64,000 nucleotides of DNA from assembly GCF_001661495.1 (NCBI RefSeq), contig NZ_BDDT01000004.1, positions 248,001 to 312,000 on the forward strand. The letters are read 5' to 3'. The stretch comes from Pseudoalteromonas prydzensis. GTDB lineage: Bacteria > Pseudomonadota > Gammaproteobacteria > Enterobacterales > Alteromonadaceae. The stretch's first letter is position 1, and the number at the start of each line of letters is the position of its first letter. The notes beneath the pieces are model-generated. The model did not search any database. It saw only the letters and a list, made by a program, of their open reading frames with translations, and was not told where the DNA came from. Position numbers and translations under genes: made by a program. This document shows positions 36,982 to 44,530 of this stretch, piece by piece.

Positions 36982-37713
36982 ATGTTAAGACAGAGCTTTG
37001 TTTTATTAGGTTTACTTGTACTTGCAGGATGCGCGCAAGTTCCTGATGAAAAAATAGATGAGCGGGATCCATTACAATCCTTTAACCGCCCAATGTACGA
37101 TTTTAATATGGATGTACTTGATGCATATGTATTACGTCCAGTTGCTGTTGGTTATGTAGCGGTCACGCCGACACCGGTTCGTCGCAGTGTGGTCAATTTT
37201 ACTGATAACATTAGTGCGCCAACCGATGTCATTAATGCTACTTTACAAGGTAAAGCTGGTAATGCAGGAATTAGTGTTGCGCGATTTTTAGTTAATTCAA
37301 CGGTCGGTATTTTTGGCTTGTTTGATGTGGCTACATCACTTGGTTTAAATATTGTTGATGAAGACTTTGGCCAAACTCTGGGGGTATGGGGAATTGGCGA
37401 TGGGGCTTATTTAATGCTACCAGGCATGGGCCCTTCAACAGCACGTAATCTAACCGGTGATGTGGTTGATAATTTTGTGCTACCTGAGATAGCCCTAACA
37501 ACACCACAAACGGTACTCGTTTTTGCATTGAAGGCTGTTGAGGCGCGCGCTTCATTAATTCCACAAGAAAGCTTATTAAATGAATCGCTTGATCCGTATA
37601 TTTTTATGAAAGACATTTATTTTCAACGTCAACTCTATGAACTACATGACGGTAATCCACCGATTGAGGAAGAGCCTGAAGATTTCGATGAAGACTTTTT
37701 AGAAAGCCTTTAA
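36982..37713 (+). CDS. mlaA: Outer-membrane lipid asymmetry lipoprotein MlaA (VacJ)
   Basis: MlaA removes misplaced phospholipids from the outer leaflet and passes them to MlaC. The 243 aa begin with a lipoprotein signal whose lipobox is VLAGC (Cys17). Conserved segments are DPLQSFNRPMYDFN and GVWGIGDGAYLMLPGMGPST. It has an acidic C-terminal tail. It is 11 nt after ccmI and so may be read with the ccm genes, an unusual partner; the other mla genes are not in the window. Confidence 0.95.
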   Translation: MLRQSFVLLGLLVLAGCAQVPDEKIDERDPLQSFNRPMYDFNMDVLDAYVLRPVAVGYVAVTPTPVRRSVVNFTDNISAPTDVINATLQGKAGNAGISVARFLVNSTVGIFGLFDVATSLGLNIVDEDFGQTLGVWGIGDGAYLMLPGMGPSTARNLTGDVVDNFVLPEIALTTPQTVLVFALKAVEARASLIPQESLLNESLDPYIFMKDIYFQRQLYELHDGNPPIEEEPEDFDEDFLESL

Positions 37714-37731
37714 TTTTCCGTACAGAATAAA

Positions 37732-37764
37732 CAAAATGCCAGCATCTAAGCTGGCATTTTTGTT
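37732..37764. terminator. Terminator between mlaA and the EAL-HDOD gene
   Basis: ATGCCAGC and GCTGGCAT form an 8-bp stem around ATCTAA, followed by TTTTTGTT on the plus strand and by a T-rich run on the minus strand. It serves the convergent genes on both sides. Confidence 0.9.
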
Positions 37765-37780
37765 ATTTTAAAGCGGACTA

Positions 37781-39001
37781 TTAACCCAGTACTTTCATTT
37801 GCTCATTCGCCCAATGAACGGCGTCATGGTAGGCTCCGGGCACTTTTTCAGCAGCTAAGCCTAACTCATCTTGAATTGCATTCGCGCCTTGCCAGTTAGC
37901 TTGCTCATACTGTTTTACTAAGCGTAGATATTGCGCCAGCAAACCTTCATCATCAACTAAGGCTAACTTGATATCATTTGATAATGGCAGTTTTTTCATG
38001 ACACCAGCCATATCTTCATCAAGTATGGCATCCATTAATGACATCATCCCGGTCAGAAAAGCCATCCCAGTATCTTTGAGTTTATTATGGTTAATAGCCA
38101 GCAATTCAGTAAAACGTGCTCTGGTTAACGAAAGGCGAATTAACTCAGCCGGTTTATCACCAGCAACTTGAGCGGCAAATAATAACGATAAAAACTTTTT
38201 AATTTCCTCTGCACCTAACACAATAAGCGCTTGCTTGATGGTGCTGATCTCCGCTCTGCGTTTAAATGCTGCTGAATTACTGTATCGTAATAATTTATAA
38301 GAAAGATTTACATCTCGTTCAAATACTTCGGTAATTTTCTTTAAATTAACTTCAACAGCTGATGTCTCATACAGTAGCTCAGCTAAGGCAATTTCGGATG
38401 GTGGCAGGGTTTTGCTTTGCACCATTTCTGGTTTTGAAAAGAAAAACCCTTGAAAGTAAGCAAAACCTAGATCTAAAGCTAATTGGTATTTTTCATAGGT
38501 TTCTACTTTTTCAGCTAATAACTTTATATGCGGATAAGGCTTAACTTCCTCAATAATGGTATGGATAGTGTCCAGTTCGCAACTGAGAAAATCTATTTTT
38601 ATAATATCAATAAAGGGATAAAAGTGACGCCACACAGGCTGATGAATATAATCATCCAATGCTAATGTGTAGCCTTTTTCTTTTAATTCTTTGACGATTG
38701 CTAATAAGCGTTTACCAGGTTGAATTGTTTCGAGTATTTCAACGACAATTTGGTCTTTACCCAGCAGTGTTGGGTAGCCTTTTTGCAATGTTTCCAGAGT
38801 AAAGTTGATATACGCTGGCTTGTTATCGGTGAGATCTTCTAAGCCAAAATTAAATTGACTGCCTTCAATCAATCGCGTGGTTGCTTCATCACCATCAATA
38901 TCTGGGAATACATTATCAACGCCGTCACGAAAGAGTAACTCATAACCTACGAGTTGTTTGTTTCGGTCTAAAATTGGTTGGCGTGCAGCATAAAAATACA
39001 T
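37781..39001 (-). CDS. EAL-HDOD domain signalling protein with degenerate EAL site
   Basis: The 406-aa protein has an N-terminal EAL-type domain (about 1-200) and a C-terminal HDOD domain (about 205-390). The EAL motif is replaced by YELLFRDG, and the later positions read VEILET, ALDDYIH and LLAEKVE, so several metal and catalytic residues are changed; hydrolysis of cyclic-di-GMP is unlikely. It belongs to the YuxH/CdgJ-like group linked to motility or biofilm control. ATG 39001 (MYFYAARQP) is the usual family start; a GTG at 39016 would add five residues. Confidence 0.88.
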   Translation of the reverse strand: MYFYAARQPILDRNKQLVGYELLFRDGVDNVFPDIDGDEATTRLIEGSQFNFGLEDLTDNKPAYINFTLETLQKGYPTLLGKDQIVVEILETIQPGKRLLAIVKELKEKGYTLALDDYIHQPVWRHFYPFIDIIKIDFLSCELDTIHTIIEEVKPYPHIKLLAEKVETYEKYQLALDLGFAYFQGFFFSKPEMVQSKTLPPSEIALAELLYETSAVEVNLKKITEVFERDVNLSYKLLRYSNSAAFKRRAEISTIKQALIVLGAEEIKKFLSLLFAAQVAGDKPAELIRLSLTRARFTELLAINHNKLKDTGMAFLTGMMSLMDAILDEDMAGVMKKLPLSNDIKLALVDDEGLLAQYLRLVKQYEQANWQGANAIQDELGLAAEKVPGAYHDAVHWANEQMKVLG

Positions 39002-39377
39002 AAACAATGGATCCACATCAGTTAAACGAGTTCTTGGGCAATATAAGGTAAAACAACATAAATAGCATTAACTATATTTGTAATATAAATACTAAAGTAT
39101 TGATTATTTGAGAAATCATTGATCTAATCCTAGGGTAATTAAGCATTAATTACCATATTCAAGTATGAAATTGTTTTCAACGCGTAAAAACAACTTTACC
39201 TCAAATAGTTGCGTGGTTACCTCAGTAATTGGAGTTATTCACCCTTGGCATGCTATAGTCAACTTCTAGGATGGTTTTTACACCAATAATGACTTTGTAT
39301 CGTATTGATTTAATACTGGTTTGTGAGTCATTATTAGGATTAAAAGCCAGATTTTAACTTCAGAATTGGAGGCGAGT
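39002..39377. other. Intergenic region between EAL-HDOD gene and putP
   Basis: This divergent, AT-rich gap of about 375 nt should contain promoters for both flanking genes. I see no ORF with a ribosome site, no strong hairpin and no operator I can name. TATAGT at about 39252-39257 could be a -10 element for putP, but the -35 match is weak. Confidence 0.4.
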
Positions 39378-40904
39378 TTGGAAACTGGAATGATTATTTC
39401 TTTAGCTGCGTATTTTATCGTAATGCTAGGTATTGGTTTATATGCATATAAGCAATCTACCGCCGACGTATCTGGTTATATGCTGGGTGGAAGAAGTTTA
39501 TCTCCAGCAGTTGCGGCGTTATCTGCCGGCGCATCGGACATGAGTGGTTGGCTACTGATGGGTTTACCAGGTGCAATGTATCTATTTGGTTTAAGTAAAG
39601 TGTGGATTGCTATTGGTTTGGTACTAGGTGCTTGGGCCAACTACTTTTTAGTCGCACCACGACTGCGTGTTTACACTGAAAAAGCAAACGATTCAATTAC
39701 CATCCCTGATTATTTTGCTAACCGTTTTGCTGATAATAAAAATATATTACGGGTGATCTCGGCAATTGTAATTATTGTGTTCTTTACACTTTATACCTCA
39801 TCGGGGGTTGTTGCCGGTGGGAAATTATTCGAAAACTCGTTCCAAATGAGTTATGAAACAGGGTTATACGTTACGACGGGAGTTGTTGTACTTTATACTT
39901 TGTTTGGTGGCTTTTTAGCGGTTAGTTTGACGGACTTTGTGCAAGGCTGCATTATGTTTATCTCCTTGCTAGCGGTCCCTATTGTAACATATACGATGTT
40001 AGATCAACCTGTTATGGATACATTGGCTAACGCACGTTATGATCTCTTATTGAGTTCGCCCAAAGAGAGTGAGATCCACGCACTTAATATGCTTGATTGG
40101 TTTGCCGGCGGCTCTACCATCGCGATTATTTCTGCGATGGCATGGGGCTTAGGTTATTTCGGACAACCGCATATTATCGTTCGTTTTATGTCAGTTCGAT
40201 CTGTTAAAGATATGCCAACTATGCGTCGTATTGGTATGTCGTGGATGACACTTTCGGCAATTGGTGCAGTGCTAACTGGATTATTTGGTGCCGCATACAT
40301 GATTGAAAACCAAATGCTGATTGATGATAAAGAAACAATCTTTTTAGTGTTATCTGAATTAGTATTCCATCCGTTAATTGCAGGCTTTTTACTTGCCGCT
40401 ATTTTAGCTGCGATTATGAGTACTATTTCGTCGCAGCTATTAGTTTGCTCAAGCTCACTAACTGAAGACTTTTACAAAATCTATTTAAATCGCAGTGCCT
40501 CACAAACAGAATTGGTTTTAGTCGGTCGAATTAGTGTATTGCTAGTGGCATTATTTGCTATTTACTTAGCGTATGATCGCGATAGTTCGATTTTAGATTT
40601 GGTTAGTAATGCATGGGCTGGTTTTGGTGCTGCATTTGGGCCATTAGTATTATTAAGCTTATATTGGAAGCGCATGAATCTACAAGGTGCGATCAGCGGT
40701 ATGGTTGTTGGTGCTGGTACTGTGTTGGTGTGGATATATGCGCCAATAACCATTAATGGTGAGACTCTTAGCAGTCTTATTTATGAAATTATACCGGGCT
40801 TTATTTTATCAAGTATTGCAATTGTAGTGGTGAGTTTATCAACACCACCTCCGAGTAAAGAGATCACGCAGTTATTTGATGAAGTTGAGGGCTCGTTGAG
40901 CTAA
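39378..40904 (+). CDS. putP: Sodium/proline symporter PutP
   Basis: PutP imports proline with sodium. The 508-aa protein has about 13 membrane helices and the SSSF signature. Conserved regions include SGYMLGGRSLSPAVAALSAG (about 28-47), ASDMSGWLLMGLPGAMYLFG and GYFGQPHIIVRFMSVRS. The start is TTG at 39378, since TTGGAGG ends 5 nt before it; the ATG 12 nt later is a fallback. No putA lies nearby in the window. Confidence 0.93.
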   Translation: METGMIISLAAYFIVMLGIGLYAYKQSTADVSGYMLGGRSLSPAVAALSAGASDMSGWLLMGLPGAMYLFGLSKVWIAIGLVLGAWANYFLVAPRLRVYTEKANDSITIPDYFANRFADNKNILRVISAIVIIVFFTLYTSSGVVAGGKLFENSFQMSYETGLYVTTGVVVLYTLFGGFLAVSLTDFVQGCIMFISLLAVPIVTYTMLDQPVMDTLANARYDLLLSSPKESEIHALNMLDWFAGGSTIAIISAMAWGLGYFGQPHIIVRFMSVRSVKDMPTMRRIGMSWMTLSAIGAVLTGLFGAAYMIENQMLIDDKETIFLVLSELVFHPLIAGFLLAAILAAIMSTISSQLLVCSSSLTEDFYKIYLNRSASQTELVLVGRISVLLVALFAIYLAYDRDSSILDLVSNAWAGFGAAFGPLVLLSLYWKRMNLQGAISGMVVGAGTVLVWIYAPITINGETLSSLIYEIIPGFILSSIAIVVVSLSTPPPSKEITQLFDEVEGSLS

Positions 40905-40912
40905 TAGACCAA

Positions 40913-40945
40913 CAAAAAAGGAGCTTTAATAAGCTCCTTTTTATT
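40913..40945. terminator. Bidirectional terminator, putP / yebG
   Basis: GGAGCTT and AAGCTCC pair around TAAT, extended by A and T runs on the two sides. The convergent genes putP and yebG end on either side. Confidence 0.9.
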
Positions 40946-40961
40946 TGTTAACTTGTTGGTA

Positions 40962-41285
40962 TTAGCTCGCGGCTTTGTCAGTGCTTGCTTTTATATCTGC
41001 AACGTTTTCTGCTGTTTTCTTCGTTTTAGCTGGTGCAGCTTTAGCAGGAGCAACATCTTTAGCGCCTTTAAGTACATTGATAAAGTCGTCTTTACTTTTA
41101 GCAATCTCAAGCGCAAGCGATTCAATTTGTTGTTCACTTAAAGGGACATCCACTTTCTCTAGCATTATCTCGAGTGACTCTGCTATATCAAGCATTTTGT
41201 CATACGCATCTGCTTCTTTTTTAGTAGTAAACGTCATACGCTCGACTCCGTTTCTTTCTACAACATATTTAACAACAACAGCCAT
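40962..41285 (-). CDS. yebG: SOS-regulated protein YebG
   Basis: YebG is a small DNA-damage-inducible protein of unknown mechanism. The 107-aa product begins MAVVVKYVVERNGVERMTF, with TTKKEADAYDKMLDIAE as in the E. coli protein, and has a Lys/Ala/Pro-rich tail. ATG 41285 follows AGGAG by 5 nt, so it is preferred over an in-frame TTG upstream at 41300. A perfect LexA box lies about 50 nt upstream. Confidence 0.93.
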   Translation of the reverse strand: MAVVVKYVVERNGVERMTFTTKKEADAYDKMLDIAESLEIMLEKVDVPLSEQQIESLALEIAKSKDDFINVLKGAKDVAPAKAAPAKTKKTAENVADIKASTDKAAS

Positions 41286-41337
41286 GATTTCTCCTGCCAA
41301 TTTGCTTGGTGAATAATACGTTCACCTTGATTGATTA

Positions 41338-41353
41338 CTGTTTTTATGTACAG
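41338..41353. promoter_or_regulatory. LexA (SOS) box upstream of yebG
   Basis: CTGTTTTTATGTACAG matches the gammaproteobacterial LexA consensus CTGT-N8-ACAG exactly. It is placed to repress yebG on the minus strand, in line with known SOS control of yebG. Confidence 0.88.
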
Positions 41354-41548
41354 TAATAGTTTGTCGGCCTTTTTGCAAGTGAACATTTTTATTTTTTCAC
41401 TATAGGTACATTGACAAATGGGGACAACTTTACTTTATTTAAATTGTCACACTTTTTCAGTATGGCTTTATTTGGATGTAGTCCAAAAGTGAGGACATTT
41501 AATTCAACTATTAACTGAGTCCACGTATGGATATCATGGAGGAGAAAC

Positions 41549-41848
41549 ATGAAGTTTTTAACTTTAATAGTATTACTATTTGGTCTTGCTATTTCATTGC
41601 CCAGCAATGCAGCTGTAAATAAAGTAGAGGCGACTGAAAGTGCCGGAAAACCTCAGCTAGTCAATGTTAATCAAGCAACCGTTGAGCAGCTGAGCCAGTT
41701 ACCTGGCATTGGTAAATCAAAAGCACAAGCGATCATTGACTATCGTACTACGCAAGGTAAATTTAAATCCGTTGCTGATCTGGCGCAGGTGAAAGGCATT
41801 GGCGATAAGCTCGTCGCAAAACTAGAGGGAAAAGTTAAATTTAAATAA
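41549..41848 (+). CDS. ComEA-like secreted helix-hairpin-helix protein
   Basis: The 99-aa protein has a signal peptide (about 1-21, ending SNAA) and a double helix-hairpin-helix domain with NVNQATVEQLSQLPGIGKSK (about 38-57) and VKGIGDKLVAKLEG. Such ComEA-type proteins bind incoming DNA in the periplasm in naturally competent Vibrio. Competence here is not shown, since no other competence gene is in the window. GGAGG lies 6 nt before the ATG. Confidence 0.88.
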   Translation: MKFLTLIVLLFGLAISLPSNAAVNKVEATESAGKPQLVNVNQATVEQLSQLPGIGKSKAQAIIDYRTTQGKFKSVADLAQVKGIGDKLVAKLEGKVKFK

Positions 41849-41866
41849 GTTATATTTTAATAAGTA

Positions 41867-41889
41867 ACAGGGCGAATTATTCGCCCTGT
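41867..41889. terminator. Hairpin at the end of the comEA-like gene
   Basis: ACAGGGCGAA and TTCGCCCTGT form a 10-bp stem with a 3-nt loop. The T-run is weak on both sides. It overlaps the last codons of the convergent small membrane protein gene. Confidence 0.6.
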
Positions 41890-42179
41890 GTAAACTCTGC
41901 AATTGCTTGCTGCAAATAACCTTTAGCAAACATGATCTCTACTGGCGTCGTCAGTAAGGGGTACGCCATACCGGTGATCAGTAATGCAGGTAACAGTAAC
42001 CAACCTTCAATATATGCTAGTGATAAAAATACAGGGGTCAATAAAAGTAACTTTAAAATACGCAAACTGATTTTTTGCATTGGTGTTAAGCGACTTAAAG
42101 CTAAGGCAATAATTTGCTGACGTTGACGTATTTTAAATGGTTTTAATGACGTTACTTGGCTTGAAAAAAATGTCATCAT
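41877..42179 (-). CDS. Small membrane protein of unknown function, downstream of dsbB
   Basis: I do not recognise this 100-aa protein. It has a basic N-terminal half (about 1-40) and two close hydrophobic segments (about 41-58 and 60-78), suggesting a two-helix inner-membrane protein, then TPVEIMFAKGYLQQAIAEFTQGE-like charged helix. The ATG overlaps the dsbB stop (TGATG), so the two genes are probably translated together; a link to disulfide formation is only positional. Confidence 0.75.
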   Translation of the reverse strand: MMTFFSSQVTSLKPFKIRQRQQIIALALSRLTPMQKISLRILKLLLLTPVFLSLAYIEGWLLLPALLITGMAYPLLTTPVEIMFAKGYLQQAIAEFTQGE

Positions 42180-42691
42180 CACAGTGACTTTTTAATGATT
42201 AAACGGCTTGCGACAACGCTTATTAGTACCAGTGTGAATGCGGCAAAAATTACTTCCATCCAAGCGGGCATACTTAATCCTGCAAACTGCCAATCAATAT
42301 TGCCACAATCACCGGTGGCGGCGAAAAATTGCGGTATCCATTCATGTAACGGCACGGGAAAGTTTGGTTCAAACTCACAGCTAAAAGCAAAAGGATCAGT
42401 TGTGGTTTGCATCTCGATATGTTCGCGAGCAATCAAATAACCCCAAATACTAGCAACAGCCCAGCTCAATAAAGCAGTAACGCGGATCACCCTATTAGTG
42501 GGATTTATTGCGCCAATAATGCCTGCGAGCAGCAAACCTAGCATCGCAGTTCGTTGATAGATACACATAATGCATGGCTCTAAGCCCATTTGATATTGGA
42601 AAAATAAAGCAACCACTTCAAATGTAAATGCAGTTAATGCTAATAAAACCCAAGGTGTGCGTTGCTGCGCTAAATTTGCTAACCAATTCAT
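42179..42691 (-). CDS. dsbB: Disulfide bond formation protein DsbB
   Basis: DsbB reoxidises DsbA and passes electrons to quinone. The 170 aa have four membrane helices. The first cysteine pair is EPCIMCIYQR (about 38-47), and the second pair is in the periplasmic loop, FSCEFEP and TGDCGNI (about 104 and 128). GGAAA lies upstream of the ATG. dsbA is not in the window. Confidence 0.95.
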   Translation of the reverse strand: MNWLANLAQQRTPWVLLALTAFTFEVVALFFQYQMGLEPCIMCIYQRTAMLGLLLAGIIGAINPTNRVIRVTALLSWAVASIWGYLIAREHIEMQTTTDPFAFSCEFEPNFPVPLHEWIPQFFAATGDCGNIDWQFAGLSMPAWMEVIFAAFTLVLISVVASRLIIKKSL

Positions 42692-42914
42692 AGTATTTCC
42701 AAATATTAATATCTCAATGAGATTATGACTTAGTCATTAAACTAGGCGCAAGGGTAAATATGCTTTGTGACGATAAAAGCTGCTGGCAGATATTTAACAG
42801 CCTGCTTAAATGATTTAATGAAGTGACTTTACTTGTTAGTTTTGCTTCATCTGGTACAATCAGTCGGTTAATGGTTTTTAAATGAAGTAATGTGATAACT
42901 CGAGTGGGAATTGA

Positions 42915-43628
42915 ATGAGAATTTTTAAAGCGAAAAGTCCAGCTGGATTTGCAGAAGAGTATATTGTTGAATCAATTTGGAACGGCGATTTCCCTCCAGG
43001 TTCTATACTCCCTGCTGAGCGCGAGTTATCAGAATTAATAGGTGTTACACGCACTACACTACGTGAAGTATTACAACGTCTAGCGCGTGATGGCTGGCTG
43101 ACTATTCAACATGGTAAGCCAACCCGAGTTAATAATTTTTGGGAAACATCAGGCTTAAATATTCTCGAAACATTAGCCCGTCTTGATGAAGACAAAATGC
43201 CAGAGCTTACCGACCAACTTCTATCTGCACGAACTAATATCAGTGCCATTTATACCCGTGCGGCAATTAAGTTAGCACCAGATCGTGTGATTGAAATCTT
43301 ATCGCAAAGTGACGAGTTAGAAGACAGCGCACAGGCTTTTGCTGATTATGATTATAAAGTACACCATGAGTTAGCTGTGGCAGGCAATAACCGAATTTAT
43401 GTGCTTATTCTGAATGGCTTTAAAGGCTTCTATTCGAAAATTGGTTGCCATTACTTCTCCGATCCGGGCACTCGTCAACTAGCACGTCAGTTTTATAAAG
43501 ACTTAACTATACTTGCTGAAAAGCGTGAACATGATGGCGCTATTTCAATGATGCGTAAATATGGTCATCAAACCGGTGAAATTTGGCAAAAGATCCGTGG
43601 TGATATGCCTGAAAATATTATGGATTAG
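42915..43628 (+). CDS. fadR: Fatty acid metabolism regulator FadR
   Basis: FadR represses fatty acid degradation and activates unsaturated fatty acid synthesis; long-chain acyl-CoA releases it from DNA. The 237 aa show an N-terminal GntR-type winged helix ([24 protein letters not shown], key residues about 28-51) and a C-terminal acyl-CoA domain. ATCTGGTACAATCAG about 60 nt upstream is only loosely similar to a FadR site. Confidence 0.95.
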   Translation: MRIFKAKSPAGFAEEYIVESIWNGDFPPGSILPAERELSELIGVTRTTLREVLQRLARDGWLTIQHGKPTRVNNFWETSGLNILETLARLDEDKMPELTDQLLSARTNISAIYTRAAIKLAPDRVIEILSQSDELEDSAQAFADYDYKVHHELAVAGNNRIYVLILNGFKGFYSKIGCHYFSDPGTRQLARQFYKDLTILAEKREHDGAISMMRKYGHQTGEIWQKIRGDMPENIMD

Positions 43629-43646
43629 TCATTATCACTCGTTAAT

Positions 43647-43670
43647 AGCCTGCTCATGCAGGCTTTTTTA
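43647..43670 (+). terminator. Terminator after fadR
   Basis: AGCCTGC and GCAGGCT form a 7-bp stem around TCAT, followed by a run of T residues. It lies 18 nt after the fadR stop. Confidence 0.9.
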
Positions 43671-43861
43671 TTCCTTTTACGTAGTGTTCTGTATTTTCGA
43701 TGGTAGACATCGGAAAATACGATTGTTCTTTTAAGTCATTACTCTCTAAAATATTTTGACAATTATGCATGCCAGCCCTTGGTATTTTGTTTTTAGATCC
43801 CATATTAAAGGCAAGCATTGCGTAAGCAATAAAAAGCAAACTCAAATATTTGGAGAATAAA

Positions 43862-44467
43862 ATGGGTGTATTAGTAGGCCGCCAGGCACCAGACTTTACC
43901 GCTGCAGCAGTATTAGGTAACGGCGAGATCGTAGATAGCTACAATCTTCACGAAAAAATCAAAGGTAAAAAAGCAGTAATCTTCTTTTACCCACTAGATT
44001 TCACTTTCGTATGTCCTTCTGAACTAATTGCTTTTGACAAGCGTTATGAAGAATTCCAAAAGCGTGGCGTTGAAGTAATTGGTGTTTCAATCGATTCACA
44101 ATTCTCACACAACGCATGGCGTAACACTGCTGTTGCAGACGGCGGCATCGGTGAAGTTAAATATGCACTAGTTGCAGATGTTAAACACGAAATCTGTAAA
44201 GCGTATGACGTTGAGCACCCAGAAGCGGGCGTTGCATTTCGTGGTTCATTCTTAATTGATGAAGAAGGTAATGTACGTCACCAAGTAGTAAATGACTTAC
44301 CACTTGGTCGTAACATCGATGAAATGCTACGTATGGTTGACGCGCTAGCGTTCCACAGCGAGCACGGTGAAGTGTGTCCTGCTGGTTGGACTGAAGGTAA
44401 AAAAGGTATGGATGCAAGCCCAGCAGGCGTTGCTAAGTTCCTTTCTGAAAACGAAGGCGACCTATAA
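43862..44467 (+). CDS. 2-Cys peroxiredoxin (AhpC/TSA family)
   Basis: Typical 2-Cys peroxiredoxin that reduces hydroperoxides. The 201 aa have the peroxidatic Cys in YPLDFTFVCPSELIAF (about 40-55) and the resolving Cys in HGEVCPAGW (about 170). The product is closer to the Prx1/tryparedoxin-peroxidase type than to enteric AhpC, and no ahpF is adjacent. ATG 43862 follows GGAGA by 5 nt; the TTG at 43850 overlaps that ribosome site. Confidence 0.95.
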   Translation: MGVLVGRQAPDFTAAAVLGNGEIVDSYNLHEKIKGKKAVIFFYPLDFTFVCPSELIAFDKRYEEFQKRGVEVIGVSIDSQFSHNAWRNTAVADGGIGEVKYALVADVKHEICKAYDVEHPEAGVAFRGSFLIDEEGNVRHQVVNDLPLGRNIDEMLRMVDALAFHSEHGEVCPAGWTEGKKGMDASPAGVAKFLSENEGDL

Positions 44468-44493
44468 TTTAGGCCCTAGTTTTTAAATAAGAA

Positions 44494-44516
44494 ACCCGCC
44501 AACTGGCGGGTTTTTT
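44494..44516. terminator. Terminator between peroxiredoxin and TonB receptor genes
   Basis: ACCCGCC and GGCGGGT pair around AACT with TTTTTT following on the plus strand. The minus-strand side is less T-rich but could also serve the convergent receptor gene. Confidence 0.9.
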
Positions 44517-44530
44517 GTTAGCGATAATAG

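Noticed and set aside
42849..42866. FadR autoregulatory site upstream of fadR
   Set aside because: ATCTGGTACAATCAGTC matches the consensus only partly, too weak to list.
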